Source: Phycisphaerales bacterium (GTDB lineage: Bacteria; Planctomycetota; Phycisphaerae; Sedimentisphaerales; Anaerobacaceae). Taken from it: a stretch of DNA of 12,540 nucleotides. The number at the start of each line of letters is the position of its first letter. The first letter of the stretch is position 1. Made by a program: the position numbers and the translations under genes. Location of the stretch: the NCBI GenBank assembly GCA_003533825.1, contig DQCG01000481.1, forward strand, positions 1 to 12,540, given 5' to 3'. This document shows, piece after piece, positions 1 through 7,064 of the stretch. The notes beneath the pieces were generated by a model. That model was given only the letters and a program-made list of their open reading frames with translations, was not told the origin of the DNA and did not search any database.

Positions 1-1669
1 TGCCCTGCGCAACCGTAAGCCGGGTGTTCTTGCGTGCTCGAATCGCGCCGCGTGCTTGACCAGGGCCAACGGAGCGTCTGCCCATCGCCGTCGCAGGGGC
101 CTGGGTATCGAAGCGTGTCCACTGGGGATGACGGTGCGGGAATTTGGCCTCGGTGACCGGAGCGTAGGAGGCTGGTGGTGCGTAAAGCAGGTCCCGAGTC
201 ATCCCTGTCCAGGTCTGAATCATGGCCCTGAGGCGTTCCGGTTGGGCCTGGGCAAGATCATTCAGTTCTGAACGATCCTCGGCCATGTGGTAGAGTTCCC
301 AGGCCTCGCCCCGAAAACTGACCAGCTTCCAGTGGTCATCACGTAAGGCACGATCCTGCGAAAAAAGAAAGTGAATCGGCGGACGCGCTGCCAGGGCCTG
401 TGCGCGAAAGAGCGGGGCCAGGGAAACCCCGGAAACCGGTCGCAACTCTCGATCCGGCCACTGATCTGGTATGGGGCTCTGGCAGATCTCTGCCAGAGTG
501 GGCAGCACATCAATGAGATGGGCCAGTGCACGAATGACGATGCCAGGCGCTGTCTGCAAGCCTGCTGGCCAGTGCACAATCGCCGGGGTGGCTATGCCGC
601 CTTCAAACTGATTCTGCTTGTAGTAGCGAAACGGGCTATTTCTGGCCCACGCCCACCCCGTGGAATCCCCTAGTGCGGTGTCGCCGTCGGTGGGTTCGAC
701 TTCGAGAAGCGGACGCTTGCGGTCATACGGACACGCACCATTGTCCGACACAAACACAATCAGGGTATTGTCCAATTCGTTGTTGGAGCGCAGATCCTGG
801 ATGAGCCGTCCTACTTCCCGGTCAACGCAGTGGATCATTGCCGCCAGCGTGGACATGCGGTTCGCTTCGTACTCTTGGCGCCAGGGCGTCATTGCGCTCC
901 AAGCGGGAATGTGTTCGGGGCGAGGACTTGCTTTCAGACGCGCGGGCAATAGTCCGATCCATTTCTGTTTGGCCACACGCGCGGCCCGGACAACGTCCCA
1001 GCCCTGGCTGTACCGTCCCTTGTATCTAGCATAGTCTTCAGGTAAGGCGTGCAGCGGCGCGTGGGGCGCATTGAACGCGACATAGAGATACCACGGCTTG
1101 TTCGACGCGCGCGCATCACGCAGGAACAGTAGGGCAAAGTCCACATCGGCGACGGTCGTGTAGAATCCACTGGCAGGCACGGGCCAAGGCTGCCCGTTCA
1201 GCCGAAACGTTTTGTCCCCTTTGAAGTAGTTGCACGCTCCGCTGAGATGGCCGAAATAGCGGTCGAAGCCGAAATCCGTGGGCTGCTTCTTGAGATGCCA
1301 CTTACCTGTCATCGCCGTGAAATAGCCACTTCTGCCAAGCACCTCTGCCGATGTGACCGCATGACTCAGGGCCGTGTCGCCCGCCGCCATGCAGTACTGG
1401 CCCGTGAGCAGCGACACGCGGGACGAGTGGCACTTGGCCGTGTTGTAGAACTGTGAAAAACGCAGCCCATCTGCAGCCAGGCGATCGAGATGGGGCGTCT
1501 CAATTTCACTGCCGTAGCAGCCGATGTCGGAAAAACCCAGGTCATCCGTCATGATGACCAGGACGTTCGGACGGCGATTTAATTGCGCATGAATCTCGGC
1601 AGTGAAACTGACAACTGTCAATAGTACGACAAAAAAGCACACTACCCTGGTTGTATTCACGTTCTTCAT
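1..1669 (-). CDS. Sec-exported sulfatase, C-terminus cut by window edge
   Basis: Probable sulfatase of the alkaline-phosphatase fold, hydrolysing sulfate esters outside the cytoplasm, presumably on a polysaccharide. The frame is open from ATG at 1669 to the window edge (556 codons, no stop). Residues 1-29 form a Sec-type signal peptide (hydrophobic core 9-22, AEIHA before Q29). Visible sulfatase landmarks: TDD metal ligands at 41-43, the formylglycine core C80-H-S-S-R84 (a CxSxR variant instead of CxPxR) followed by LLTG, GKWHL at 122-126, PHAP at 202-205, SDNG at 308-311, and K351 before EGG. It is last of the visible operon genes; its ATG lies 1 nt after the TGA of the TIM-barrel gene, and its GGAAG ribosome site is inside that gene, so the two are probably translationally coupled. 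The ~80 residues after position ~475 are not recognisable sulfatase core; the true end is outside the window. Substrate unknown. Confidence 0.93.
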   Translation of the reverse strand, partial: MKNVNTTRVVCFFVVLLTVVSFTAEIHAQLNRRPNVLVIMTDDLGFSDIGCYGSEIETPHLDRLAADGLRFSQFYNTAKCHSSRVSLLTGQYCMAAGDTALSHAVTSAEVLGRSGYFTAMTGKWHLKKQPTDFGFDRYFGHLSGACNYFKGDKTFRLNGQPWPVPASGFYTTVADVDFALLFLRDARASNKPWYLYVAFNAPHAPLHALPEDYARYKGRYSQGWDVVRAARVAKQKWIGLLPARLKASPRPEHIPAWSAMTPWRQEYEANRMSTLAAMIHCVDREVGRLIQDLRSNNELDNTLIVFVSDNGACPYDRKRPLLEVEPTDGDTALGDSTGWAWARNSPFRYYKQNQFEGGIATPAIVHWPAGLQTAPGIVIRALAHLIDVLPTLAEICQSPIPDQWPDRELRPVSGVSLAPLFRAQALAARPPIHFLFSQDRALRDDHWKLVSFRGEAWELYHMAEDRSELNDLAQAQPERLRAMIQTWTGMTRDLLYAPPASYAPVTEAKFPHRHPQWTRFDTQAPATAMGRRSVGPGQARGAIRARKNTRLTVAQG

Positions 1670-1670
1670 T

Positions 1671-2972
1671 TCATCTTCCATAACTCTCTAACACTTCCGT
1701 AGGATATTGCCAGGCTGCCAAGGCTTCGGCAACTTCGTCAAGCCAGTGGGTCACGGGTTGGTACTCAGGCGGCTGGCCCATGGTCGGGCAAAGGCCGCCG
1801 CCTTCTGAATGCTCATTCCACGAGTACATGGTCACCACCTGTGCCTCACACGCCTCAGGATGGGTGGCCACGAAATCTAGCGCGGCCTTGACGCGCACAC
1901 CCAGGTCGCCCTTTTCGGGCCACTGGTAGTGGTACCACCGGTCCAGAGGCACGCCGGTTTCGTGGTCCAAGGCCCGGGGCCAGGGATACTGCATGCTCGT
2001 GCACGGGGGAATGAAGGGGAGCCCACGGTTCAGGAACTCGCTCTCATAGGTGTTGATGAGATCCTGCGTGGCCTCAGCATAAGTGGGAGCCTCGTCGCGT
2101 TCAGCGACCTTGCCTCCGTAACCGCCGGCATAATACATGAACGCATCGTAGCCGTCCTCCTTTAGGGAACCGGCCTGTTCATAGGTGCGGGCCGGTACAG
2201 CGGCGCCGACGAGATAAGGATTCTTCAGTCCCGCGTCTTTCACCCGGGTACGAATGTAATCCACAAATTTACGCCCCACCATTTGTTCTGTGCCGCGTGC
2301 AGTCTCCAAGTCCGATCGGAACTGCTCCGGCCAGAGCACTATGACCAGGGGACGATCATTCATCACTGTCTGCCAATCGTCCATTACCAGGTACTCCATG
2401 GTTTCATCCATCATGGCAACTACTTTGGTGCGCGTATAGTGAATCGCCCGGTGTCCGTATAGCGCCCATACGAAGTTCATATTTGTGGCTTCGGGGATGG
2501 TGCTGGCCACGTGGCAGTCCAGGTTGTTCTTGAGTTCCCAGGCATTGGAAAATAGCGTGCGTGCCGGTCCGTTGTAGATGAAGAAATCGATACCGGCGTT
2601 GTACGCATAGCAGATCTCCTGGTCCATCGCCTCCTGGAGCAGTTCCTGGCTGAAGGGGTAATTGAACCAAAGCGGACCGGCCTCTGCGGGATGCGCTACC
2701 CAGTCTACATCCTCGGTTAATCGGCAGAAGAAGGGGGCACGCTCATGCCACTCGGGGTCTTTCAGAAAATCCTGTTTGCCCGGGAGGTAACCGAGTTCCT
2801 GTTTTTGCGTGGCACCTTTTCCTGAATACATATCCCAGCGCTGCACGCCCAGGAGCGGGCGATGGCCTTTCTCACCAGCGATGTTCTCCACATCCTGTGC
2901 AGAGGCCACCGTGGGCAGGGCTACAGCAGTCATTGCACATACCAGTATTTTCAGAAAATCACGACTGTTCAT
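1671..2972 (-). CDS. Secreted GH99/WbsX-like TIM-barrel protein, putative glycoside hydrolase
   Basis: 433-residue exported protein. Residues 1-26 are a Sec signal peptide (VASA cleavage before QDV). The remainder resembles the poorly characterised GH99/WbsX-like TIM-barrel proteins common in PVC polysaccharide loci: an early strand GVQRWDMYSG (42-51), AYNAGIDFFIYNGPA (123-137), VIVLWPEQF (210-218), DAFMYYAGGYGG (276-287), and a C-terminal VVTMYSWNEHSEGGGLCPT (379-397). The WNE-H-EGG block is the strongest family cue; its Glu residues are candidate catalytic or substrate-binding groups, but I cannot assign catalysis from sequence alone. The assignment is recalled resemblance, not an alignment. 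It lies 21 nt after the Tat sulfatase and 1 nt before the next sulfatase, which suits a role on a sulfated glycan. AAGGA about 11 nt upstream of the ATG supports the start. It could be an endo-glycosidase or a non-catalytic relative. Confidence 0.85.
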   Translation of the reverse strand: MNSRDFLKILVCAMTAVALPTVASAQDVENIAGEKGHRPLLGVQRWDMYSGKGATQKQELGYLPGKQDFLKDPEWHERAPFFCRLTEDVDWVAHPAEAGPLWFNYPFSQELLQEAMDQEICYAYNAGIDFFIYNGPARTLFSNAWELKNNLDCHVASTIPEATNMNFVWALYGHRAIHYTRTKVVAMMDETMEYLVMDDWQTVMNDRPLVIVLWPEQFRSDLETARGTEQMVGRKFVDYIRTRVKDAGLKNPYLVGAAVPARTYEQAGSLKEDGYDAFMYYAGGYGGKVAERDEAPTYAEATQDLINTYESEFLNRGLPFIPPCTSMQYPWPRALDHETGVPLDRWYHYQWPEKGDLGVRVKAALDFVATHPEACEAQVVTMYSWNEHSEGGGLCPTMGQPPEYQPVTHWLDEVAEALAAWQYPTEVLESYGR

Positions 2973-2993
2973 AGTAGACTTATTCCTTGTACT

Positions 2994-4478
2994 TTATGCG
3001 CCCGCCCGGCCGTGTCGCACGGTCTTTTTCCGCACGCGCTTGCAGGGTGCAACCGTCTTGGTTTCCCTTTCCCAGCAGATCAGTTTCCCTCGCATGGTGG
3101 CCAGCACCTGTTTGTACTTGGGATTGCCGATCTCGTTTTTCATCTCCCAGGGATCTTTTTCTAGGTCGAAGAGCTGTTCATAGGCCACCTTAGCGTCTTT
3201 CCGGTAGACCACGTACTTGGTATTGGCCGTGCGCGCGATAACGGTCTGGTTCTCCACTGAGTTGCCGATTTCTGAGAAGATGGTGTCACGCCATGCACCG
3301 GATTCTTTCTTCGCCGGGGCCACCAGGCTTTTGCCTTGCACGTTTTGTGGAATCGGCTGATGCGTCAGTTCGAACAGCGTGGACAACAGGTCGATGGAGC
3401 AGGCCAGAGCCTGTCTTCGCACATTCGGGGGGATAACACCGGGGCAACGAAGGATCAAGGGCACTCGCACTGTGGCATCGTATCCTTGATGGCCCTTGGT
3501 CCATGCACCATGCTCACTCATCATTTCACCGTGATCCGCGGTATATACCACTGCCGTGTTTTCTGCCAGGCCAAGGCGGTCCAGTTCGTCCAGGACCCGG
3601 CCGATGTTGTAGTCGATCTGACTGACAAGCCCATAGTAGTAGGCCAGTGTCTTGCGGTGGAGGTCTTCGCCAAACGTGCCGGATTTTGCCTGGGTGCCTT
3701 TGAGCCCCGGCGTGTTGTAGTCATAGTCGTACGAGTGGTTGGGCGGCAGCGTTACGCTGGCCGGATCGTACATGGACGCCCAGGGTTCAGAGGGCATGAT
3801 CGGCGTGTGCGGGCCGTAAAACGACAACCACAGACAAAATGGCTGGTCTTTATTTTCGCGCATGAAGTCGATGGCTCGGGCAGCCCAATAACCGGCCTTA
3901 TGATGATCGTTATCCACCCGGCACGGACCTACGCGCGAACGGACCGGATGTACATTTTCGGGCAGGAAATCGCCCTTGCGATCTTGGCCCGCTTTTCCTT
4001 CGGATTCCATGAACGCCTGATATTCGGGAAGGTCAATGACAACATCGAAGCCGTGTTTGTCCGGCATGACACCCATATGCATATGGTGCTTGCCAATGGT
4101 CGCCGTTTTGTATCCCTTCCGCTTGAGTATATCGCCAATGGTGTCTTCCTTTGGATTCTCTAATTGACCGTTGTAGTAGAGCCCATGCGTGCGGGCGTAG
4201 CGCCCGGTCCAAATGGAGTAGCGGGCGGGACAGCATTGCCCTGTCTGGCAAAAGGCGTATTCGAATAGGGCGCCTTGTTGGGCCAGGCGATCCATATTGG
4301 GGGTTTTCACTTCCCGGCTGCCGTAACACCCGAGGGCATGGACGTTGTGCTGGTCCGTCATGATAAAGAGGATGTTGCGCGGCTTGGCAGCCGTGGCTTG
4401 GGCCCATGTTTGCAGCGCCGTATAACCAAACAGCGAGCCGGCAAGGAATTGGCGACGAGAAATTCGAGATGTACTCAT
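2994..4478 (-). CDS. Tat-exported sulfatase
   Basis: 494-residue sulfatase. The N-terminus carries a twin-arginine signal (SRRQFLAGS, residues 7-15, hydrophobic stretch, then AQA-TAA near 27-31), so it should be exported folded, unlike the Sec-type sulfatase encoded downstream. Landmarks in order: TDQ at 41-43 (D-Q metal pair rather than D-D, as in choline-sulfatase-like subfamilies), formylglycine core C82-C-P-A-R86, GKHH at 129-132, PHTP at 223-226, ADHGE at 314-318, and K328-GH. All catalytic landmarks expected for a Cys-type sulfatase needing formylglycine activation are present; no activating enzyme is encoded here. The last ~25 residues are strongly basic (several K and R), which is unusual and may be an anchoring tail. 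It starts 29 nt after the pseudopilin stop and ends 21 nt before the TIM-barrel gene, in one operon. Length is normal for the family. Substrate unknown. Confidence 0.94.
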   Translation of the reverse strand: MSTSRISRRQFLAGSLFGYTALQTWAQATAAKPRNILFIMTDQHNVHALGCYGSREVKTPNMDRLAQQGALFEYAFCQTGQCCPARYSIWTGRYARTHGLYYNGQLENPKEDTIGDILKRKGYKTATIGKHHMHMGVMPDKHGFDVVIDLPEYQAFMESEGKAGQDRKGDFLPENVHPVRSRVGPCRVDNDHHKAGYWAARAIDFMRENKDQPFCLWLSFYGPHTPIMPSEPWASMYDPASVTLPPNHSYDYDYNTPGLKGTQAKSGTFGEDLHRKTLAYYYGLVSQIDYNIGRVLDELDRLGLAENTAVVYTADHGEMMSEHGAWTKGHQGYDATVRVPLILRCPGVIPPNVRRQALACSIDLLSTLFELTHQPIPQNVQGKSLVAPAKKESGAWRDTIFSEIGNSVENQTVIARTANTKYVVYRKDAKVAYEQLFDLEKDPWEMKNEIGNPKYKQVLATMRGKLICWERETKTVAPCKRVRKKTVRHGRAGA

Positions 4479-4507
4479 AGAGGTATTCTTTCTTTACGTT
4501 ATTTAGG

Positions 4508-5305
4508 TTAGTACCCGAGTCTTCCCCATGTGGCCTTTTGGATCCGCTGGAGATCCTCGTTGTCGCTCTGATCGAACTCATTCAGCATTCTCGCAATACC
4601 ACCGGTTTCTTGTGAAAGCTGTTCGCTGCGCTGAGCCAACTCAACCGTCTTTTCTATGTTGGTCCATTTCCAAAACTCGACATGACCGTCCGCAAAACTG
4701 AAATTGCACCCTCCGCCATGACGCCAGTTGGGTGTATTGCGCCACTCAGGCACGTTATACATCACAGTGTACATGGCGTCTTGATCAGAGCCCACGGTGT
4801 CGGCAAAGACCATTCGCAAGGCCGGCTGCTTCACGGAACTCCGGGTCATGATAATCTGATCCTTCTGGGCGCCGTAAACCGATGCGCGTCCCCGATTGAA
4901 GCCGTTGTTCCACACACAGGCCACACAGTAGGTTCTCAATCCCTCATAGGACGATGCTACCGGACAGCGATAGGCTTTTACGTCTTTAATGTACTTGAAG
5001 AGGCGGCCCCTCTTAATGTTCTCAAACTGCTGCTCTTTACTTTCATCGAGGTACTGCCAGCCAACCCACCCCTGGTCGGGCGACGTTTTATCGTTCACGG
5101 CTCGGGTCCGTACGACTTTGTCGTCGTTATCGTCGGCATACATCATCCATGCCAGCATCATCTGCTTGAGATTGCTAAGGCAAACCGCACGCTTGCCCTG
5201 TTCTTTGGCGCGATTGAGCGTCGGCACTAAGATAGCCATTAGTATTGCAATGATGGCAATAACGACCAACAATTCGATCAAAGTGAATCCATTGGTTCGT
5301 TTCAT
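4508..5305 (-). CDS. Pseudopilin-like protein, canonical H-X9-DG type (third of three)
   Basis: 265-residue protein with a type IV prepilin/type II secretion N-terminus: short basic leader MKRTNG, cleavage after G6, mature F1, E5, and a hydrophobic helix FTLIELLVVIAIIAILMAIL. A prepilin peptidase (not in this window) would cleave and methylate it; it then sits in the inner membrane or a pilus-like fibre. The C-terminal part has the H-X9-DG motif (H196, D206, G207; HGGGCNFSFADG), a hallmark of a large PVC pseudopilin family. YADDNDDK (56-63) is acidic and could bind calcium. The C-terminus (DLQRIQ...GRLGY) matches that of the neighbouring pseudopilin at 5336-6121, so the two are tandem paralogues. 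A strong GGAG site lies 7 nt before the ATG. The gaps to neighbours are 30 and 29 nt. The function of these proteins in sulfatase loci is not established. Confidence 0.93.
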   Translation of the reverse strand: MKRTNGFTLIELLVVIAIIAILMAILVPTLNRAKEQGKRAVCLSNLKQMMLAWMMYADDNDDKVVRTRAVNDKTSPDQGWVGWQYLDESKEQQFENIKRGRLFKYIKDVKAYRCPVASSYEGLRTYCVACVWNNGFNRGRASVYGAQKDQIIMTRSSVKQPALRMVFADTVGSDQDAMYTVMYNVPEWRNTPNWRHGGGCNFSFADGHVEFWKWTNIEKTVELAQRSEQLSQETGGIARMLNEFDQSDNEDLQRIQKATWGRLGY

Positions 5306-6121
5306 GATGGTTCTCCTTTGTCAAACATACTATTTTCAGTAGCCAATCTTACCAAAAACACGTCGCTGTATCCACCTTAAGTCCGCATTGTCCGGTTGAT
5401 GACTCAGGGTACTCTTTTGGGGTACATACTCACTCCGCGTCATATGGGCTATATCCATCGTACGTGGATCCCTCCACTTATAGTACTCCACGTGATAATC
5501 GGCAAATGCATAATTCGTGCCTACCCCATGCCGGGATGAGGGCTTGTCCCACCATCGGGGTTCACTATACCATATCGTCCAACTCGATGGACTCAACTCT
5601 CCTTCATCGAGAAAAATGAGCCGTTCGCTTGGTCTCGTAATTTTTGTACGTTTTAAAACGATAAGGTTGCGATCGCTAATATCGGGAATTCTATGCCCAT
5701 TCAAAACATCCGGTATGGCATAGGTGACGAGTTCTCCACGAATCCCTGTGGGGCACTTGAAAAGCCGCTCGTTCTTGAGGTACTTGAACAGACCTCCGGC
5801 CCGAATACCCTCAAGTCTTTCTTCAATGGAATACGCGTCAGGATTCCTATAGTAGACCCAGCACTTATATGGCTTGGATTGAGTTCCCCCCCAGGTTGTT
5901 TCATGCTGCTGGTTGGTAGAAGCCATCACAATCATTTCATCATTGTCTTCGGCGTACATACTCCAACCCAACATCATTTGCTTGAGGTTGCTCAAGCAAG
6001 CCGCACGCTTGCCTTGCTCGCGCGCTCGATTGAGCGCCGGCATGAGGATTGCCATCAAAACCGCGATGACCGCAATCACGACCAATAGTTCGATGAGCGT
6101 AAAAGCGCTTTGTTTTTTCAT
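5156..6121 (-). repeat. Tandem duplicated pseudopilin 5' coding segments
   Basis: The first 50 codons of the pseudopilin genes starting at 6121 and 5305 (5972-6121 and 5156-5305) encode nearly the same residues, including FTLIELLVVIA, MAIL, RAxEQGKRA and CLSNLKQMM. The gene starting at 6923 shares the first ~26 codons. At DNA level the blocks are similar but diverged, so this is an older duplication under protein-level constraint; it still offers targets for recombination or gene conversion. Confidence 0.7.
5336..6121 (-). CDS. Pseudopilin-like protein, H-X9-DY variant (second of three)
   Basis: 261-residue pseudopilin. The frame extends 23 codons further upstream, but that part overlaps the preceding gene; ATG at 6121 is chosen because it gives the standard leader MKKQSA-FTLIELL and has GGAG 5 nt upstream. 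The cleavage position holds Ala rather than the near-universal Gly. The hydrophobic helix spans residues 7-26. YAEDNDE (56-62) parallels the acidic segment of the paralogue downstream. The usual H-X9-DG reads H198-X9-D208-Y209 here (HGVGTNYAFADY), so Gly is replaced. The C-terminus (DLRWIQ...GKIGY) is clearly homologous to that of the 4508-5305 protein, indicating tandem duplication. It lies 10 nt after the upstream pseudopilin gene. Probably an envelope-anchored or fibre component; exact role unknown. Confidence 0.92.
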   Translation of the reverse strand: MKKQSAFTLIELLVVIAVIAVLMAILMPALNRAREQGKRAACLSNLKQMMLGWSMYAEDNDEMIVMASTNQQHETTWGGTQSKPYKCWVYYRNPDAYSIEERLEGIRAGGLFKYLKNERLFKCPTGIRGELVTYAIPDVLNGHRIPDISDRNLIVLKRTKITRPSERLIFLDEGELSPSSWTIWYSEPRWWDKPSSRHGVGTNYAFADYHVEYYKWRDPRTMDIAHMTRSEYVPQKSTLSHQPDNADLRWIQRRVFGKIGY

Positions 6122-6131
6122 TATTGCTCCC

Positions 6132-6923
6132 CTATTCCGGCAGGCCCTGCATCCACGCAGGCCACGGTTCTTTCCAACCGGTGCGGTCAAAACCTTCGTG
6201 CCAATTGTATTTCCAGAGTTGTTTCAAACGAATCGGTCGAACCGACAAATCAAAGAACGAACCGTTGATTTTCTTGTTATGGCGGTTCATTACAAAAAAA
6301 CTGATGCCCCGGTTTGTCTTGTCGCCATCACTCTCCGGCGGCGTGACCGATAGGGGCTCGTCCCAAGTCACCCAGGCGCCGCCCTGTTGCGCATCGAGAA
6401 GCAAAGGGATATCGGCAGCACCTTTTACATCCAATGTCTGCCAGTAGTACTCCTTGTTTTTGATATTCCTCTGTGGGGGAATACTATAAGCCCAACAATT
6501 AAAACCATAGCTGGCGTATTCAGCTTCCTGTATATTTTCAAAGGCATAACCGGTGGCCACCGGCAGCCTAAAGGGTGCATGAGGTCCAGCGGCACCAGGA
6601 GCATATTTTTTCGCGGAGGGACAAAGCAGCAGGCCGGTCTTCTCCTTGATATAACCACGCAACTTGTCGAGCCAGCGCCGCCGTCCAAAGCCAGTCGCCC
6701 ACTGACCATTTACCTTGTAATAGGACGTGATCATCTTGCGATCGTTGTCCTCACTGTACATGTTAAAAATGGCACACCACTGTTTCAGATTGGAGCGGCA
6801 GGCCACGGAGCGTGCCTGGGCCCGCGCCTTGGCGAGACTCGGCATGAGGATCGCCATGAGCAAAGCAATGATCGCAATCACCACCAATAGCTCAATCAGT
6901 GTAAAAGCGCGCGTTCTGTTCAT
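6132..6923 (-). CDS. Pseudopilin-like protein, H-X9-DL variant (first of three)
   Basis: 263-residue pseudopilin with leader MNRTRA-FTLIELLVVIAIIALLMAIL; Ala at -1, Glu at mature position 5. N-terminal half typical of the family: SNLKQWCAIFNMYSEDNDRK (44-63). The H-X9-D motif is present but ends in Leu (HNKKINGSFFDL). The body and C-terminus (LKQLWKYNWHEGFD near 230-243, then a Trp-rich end) differ from the two downstream paralogues, so this is a separate subtype, not a recent copy. This Trp-rich body could contact glycans, but that is inference. The start at 6923 has AGGA 9 nt upstream. It follows the CBM9-like gene after 141 nt and precedes the next pseudopilin by 10 nt. Confidence 0.92.
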   Translation of the reverse strand: MNRTRAFTLIELLVVIAIIALLMAILMPSLAKARAQARSVACRSNLKQWCAIFNMYSEDNDRKMITSYYKVNGQWATGFGRRRWLDKLRGYIKEKTGLLLCPSAKKYAPGAAGPHAPFRLPVATGYAFENIQEAEYASYGFNCWAYSIPPQRNIKNKEYYWQTLDVKGAADIPLLLDAQQGGAWVTWDEPLSVTPPESDGDKTNRGISFFVMNRHNKKINGSFFDLSVRPIRLKQLWKYNWHEGFDRTGWKEPWPAWMQGLPE

Positions 6924-6954
6924 GAAACATATCCTGTTATCCAGTTAAACGTTG

Positions 6955-7044
6955 CTACTGTTCGATAAAGGTCATGGGTTGCAGATCCTGCCCCTCATAG
7001 GGGAGGGCTTCCGTCATGGCACCGAACCATTCGAGTGTATTACG
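6955..7044 (-). pseudogene. Possible 3' remnant of an unidentified gene
   Basis: In the 141-nt gap between the CBM9-like gene and the first pseudopilin, one minus-strand frame is open for 29 codons between two TAGs and reads like protein: it contains LEWFGAMTEALPYEG and ends MTFIEQ followed by TAG 31 nt before the pseudopilin ATG. Codon third positions are mostly G or C, as in the neighbouring genes. There is no plausible start with a ribosome site, so it looks like the tail of a gene whose body has been deleted. I do not recognise the family. A chance open frame remains possible at this length. Confidence 0.35.
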
Positions 7045-7064
7045 CTAAGCAAAACACACATTCC

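Noticed and set aside
3336..4163. Long plus-strand open frame opposite the Tat sulfatase
   Set aside because: It is antisense to a gene with all sulfatase landmarks, and its translation has no recognisable domain; a shadow of codon bias.
5336..6190. Longer form of the middle pseudopilin with 23 extra N-terminal residues
   Set aside because: The extra part overlaps the preceding gene, is Arg/Cys-rich and would bury the prepilin leader, which must be near the N-terminus.
6991..7003. Hairpin CCCCT-CAT-AGGGG as a terminator after the CBM9-like gene
   Set aside because: Only 5 bp with a 3-nt loop, no following T-run on the minus strand, and it lies in the coding-like fragment and within an apparent operon.
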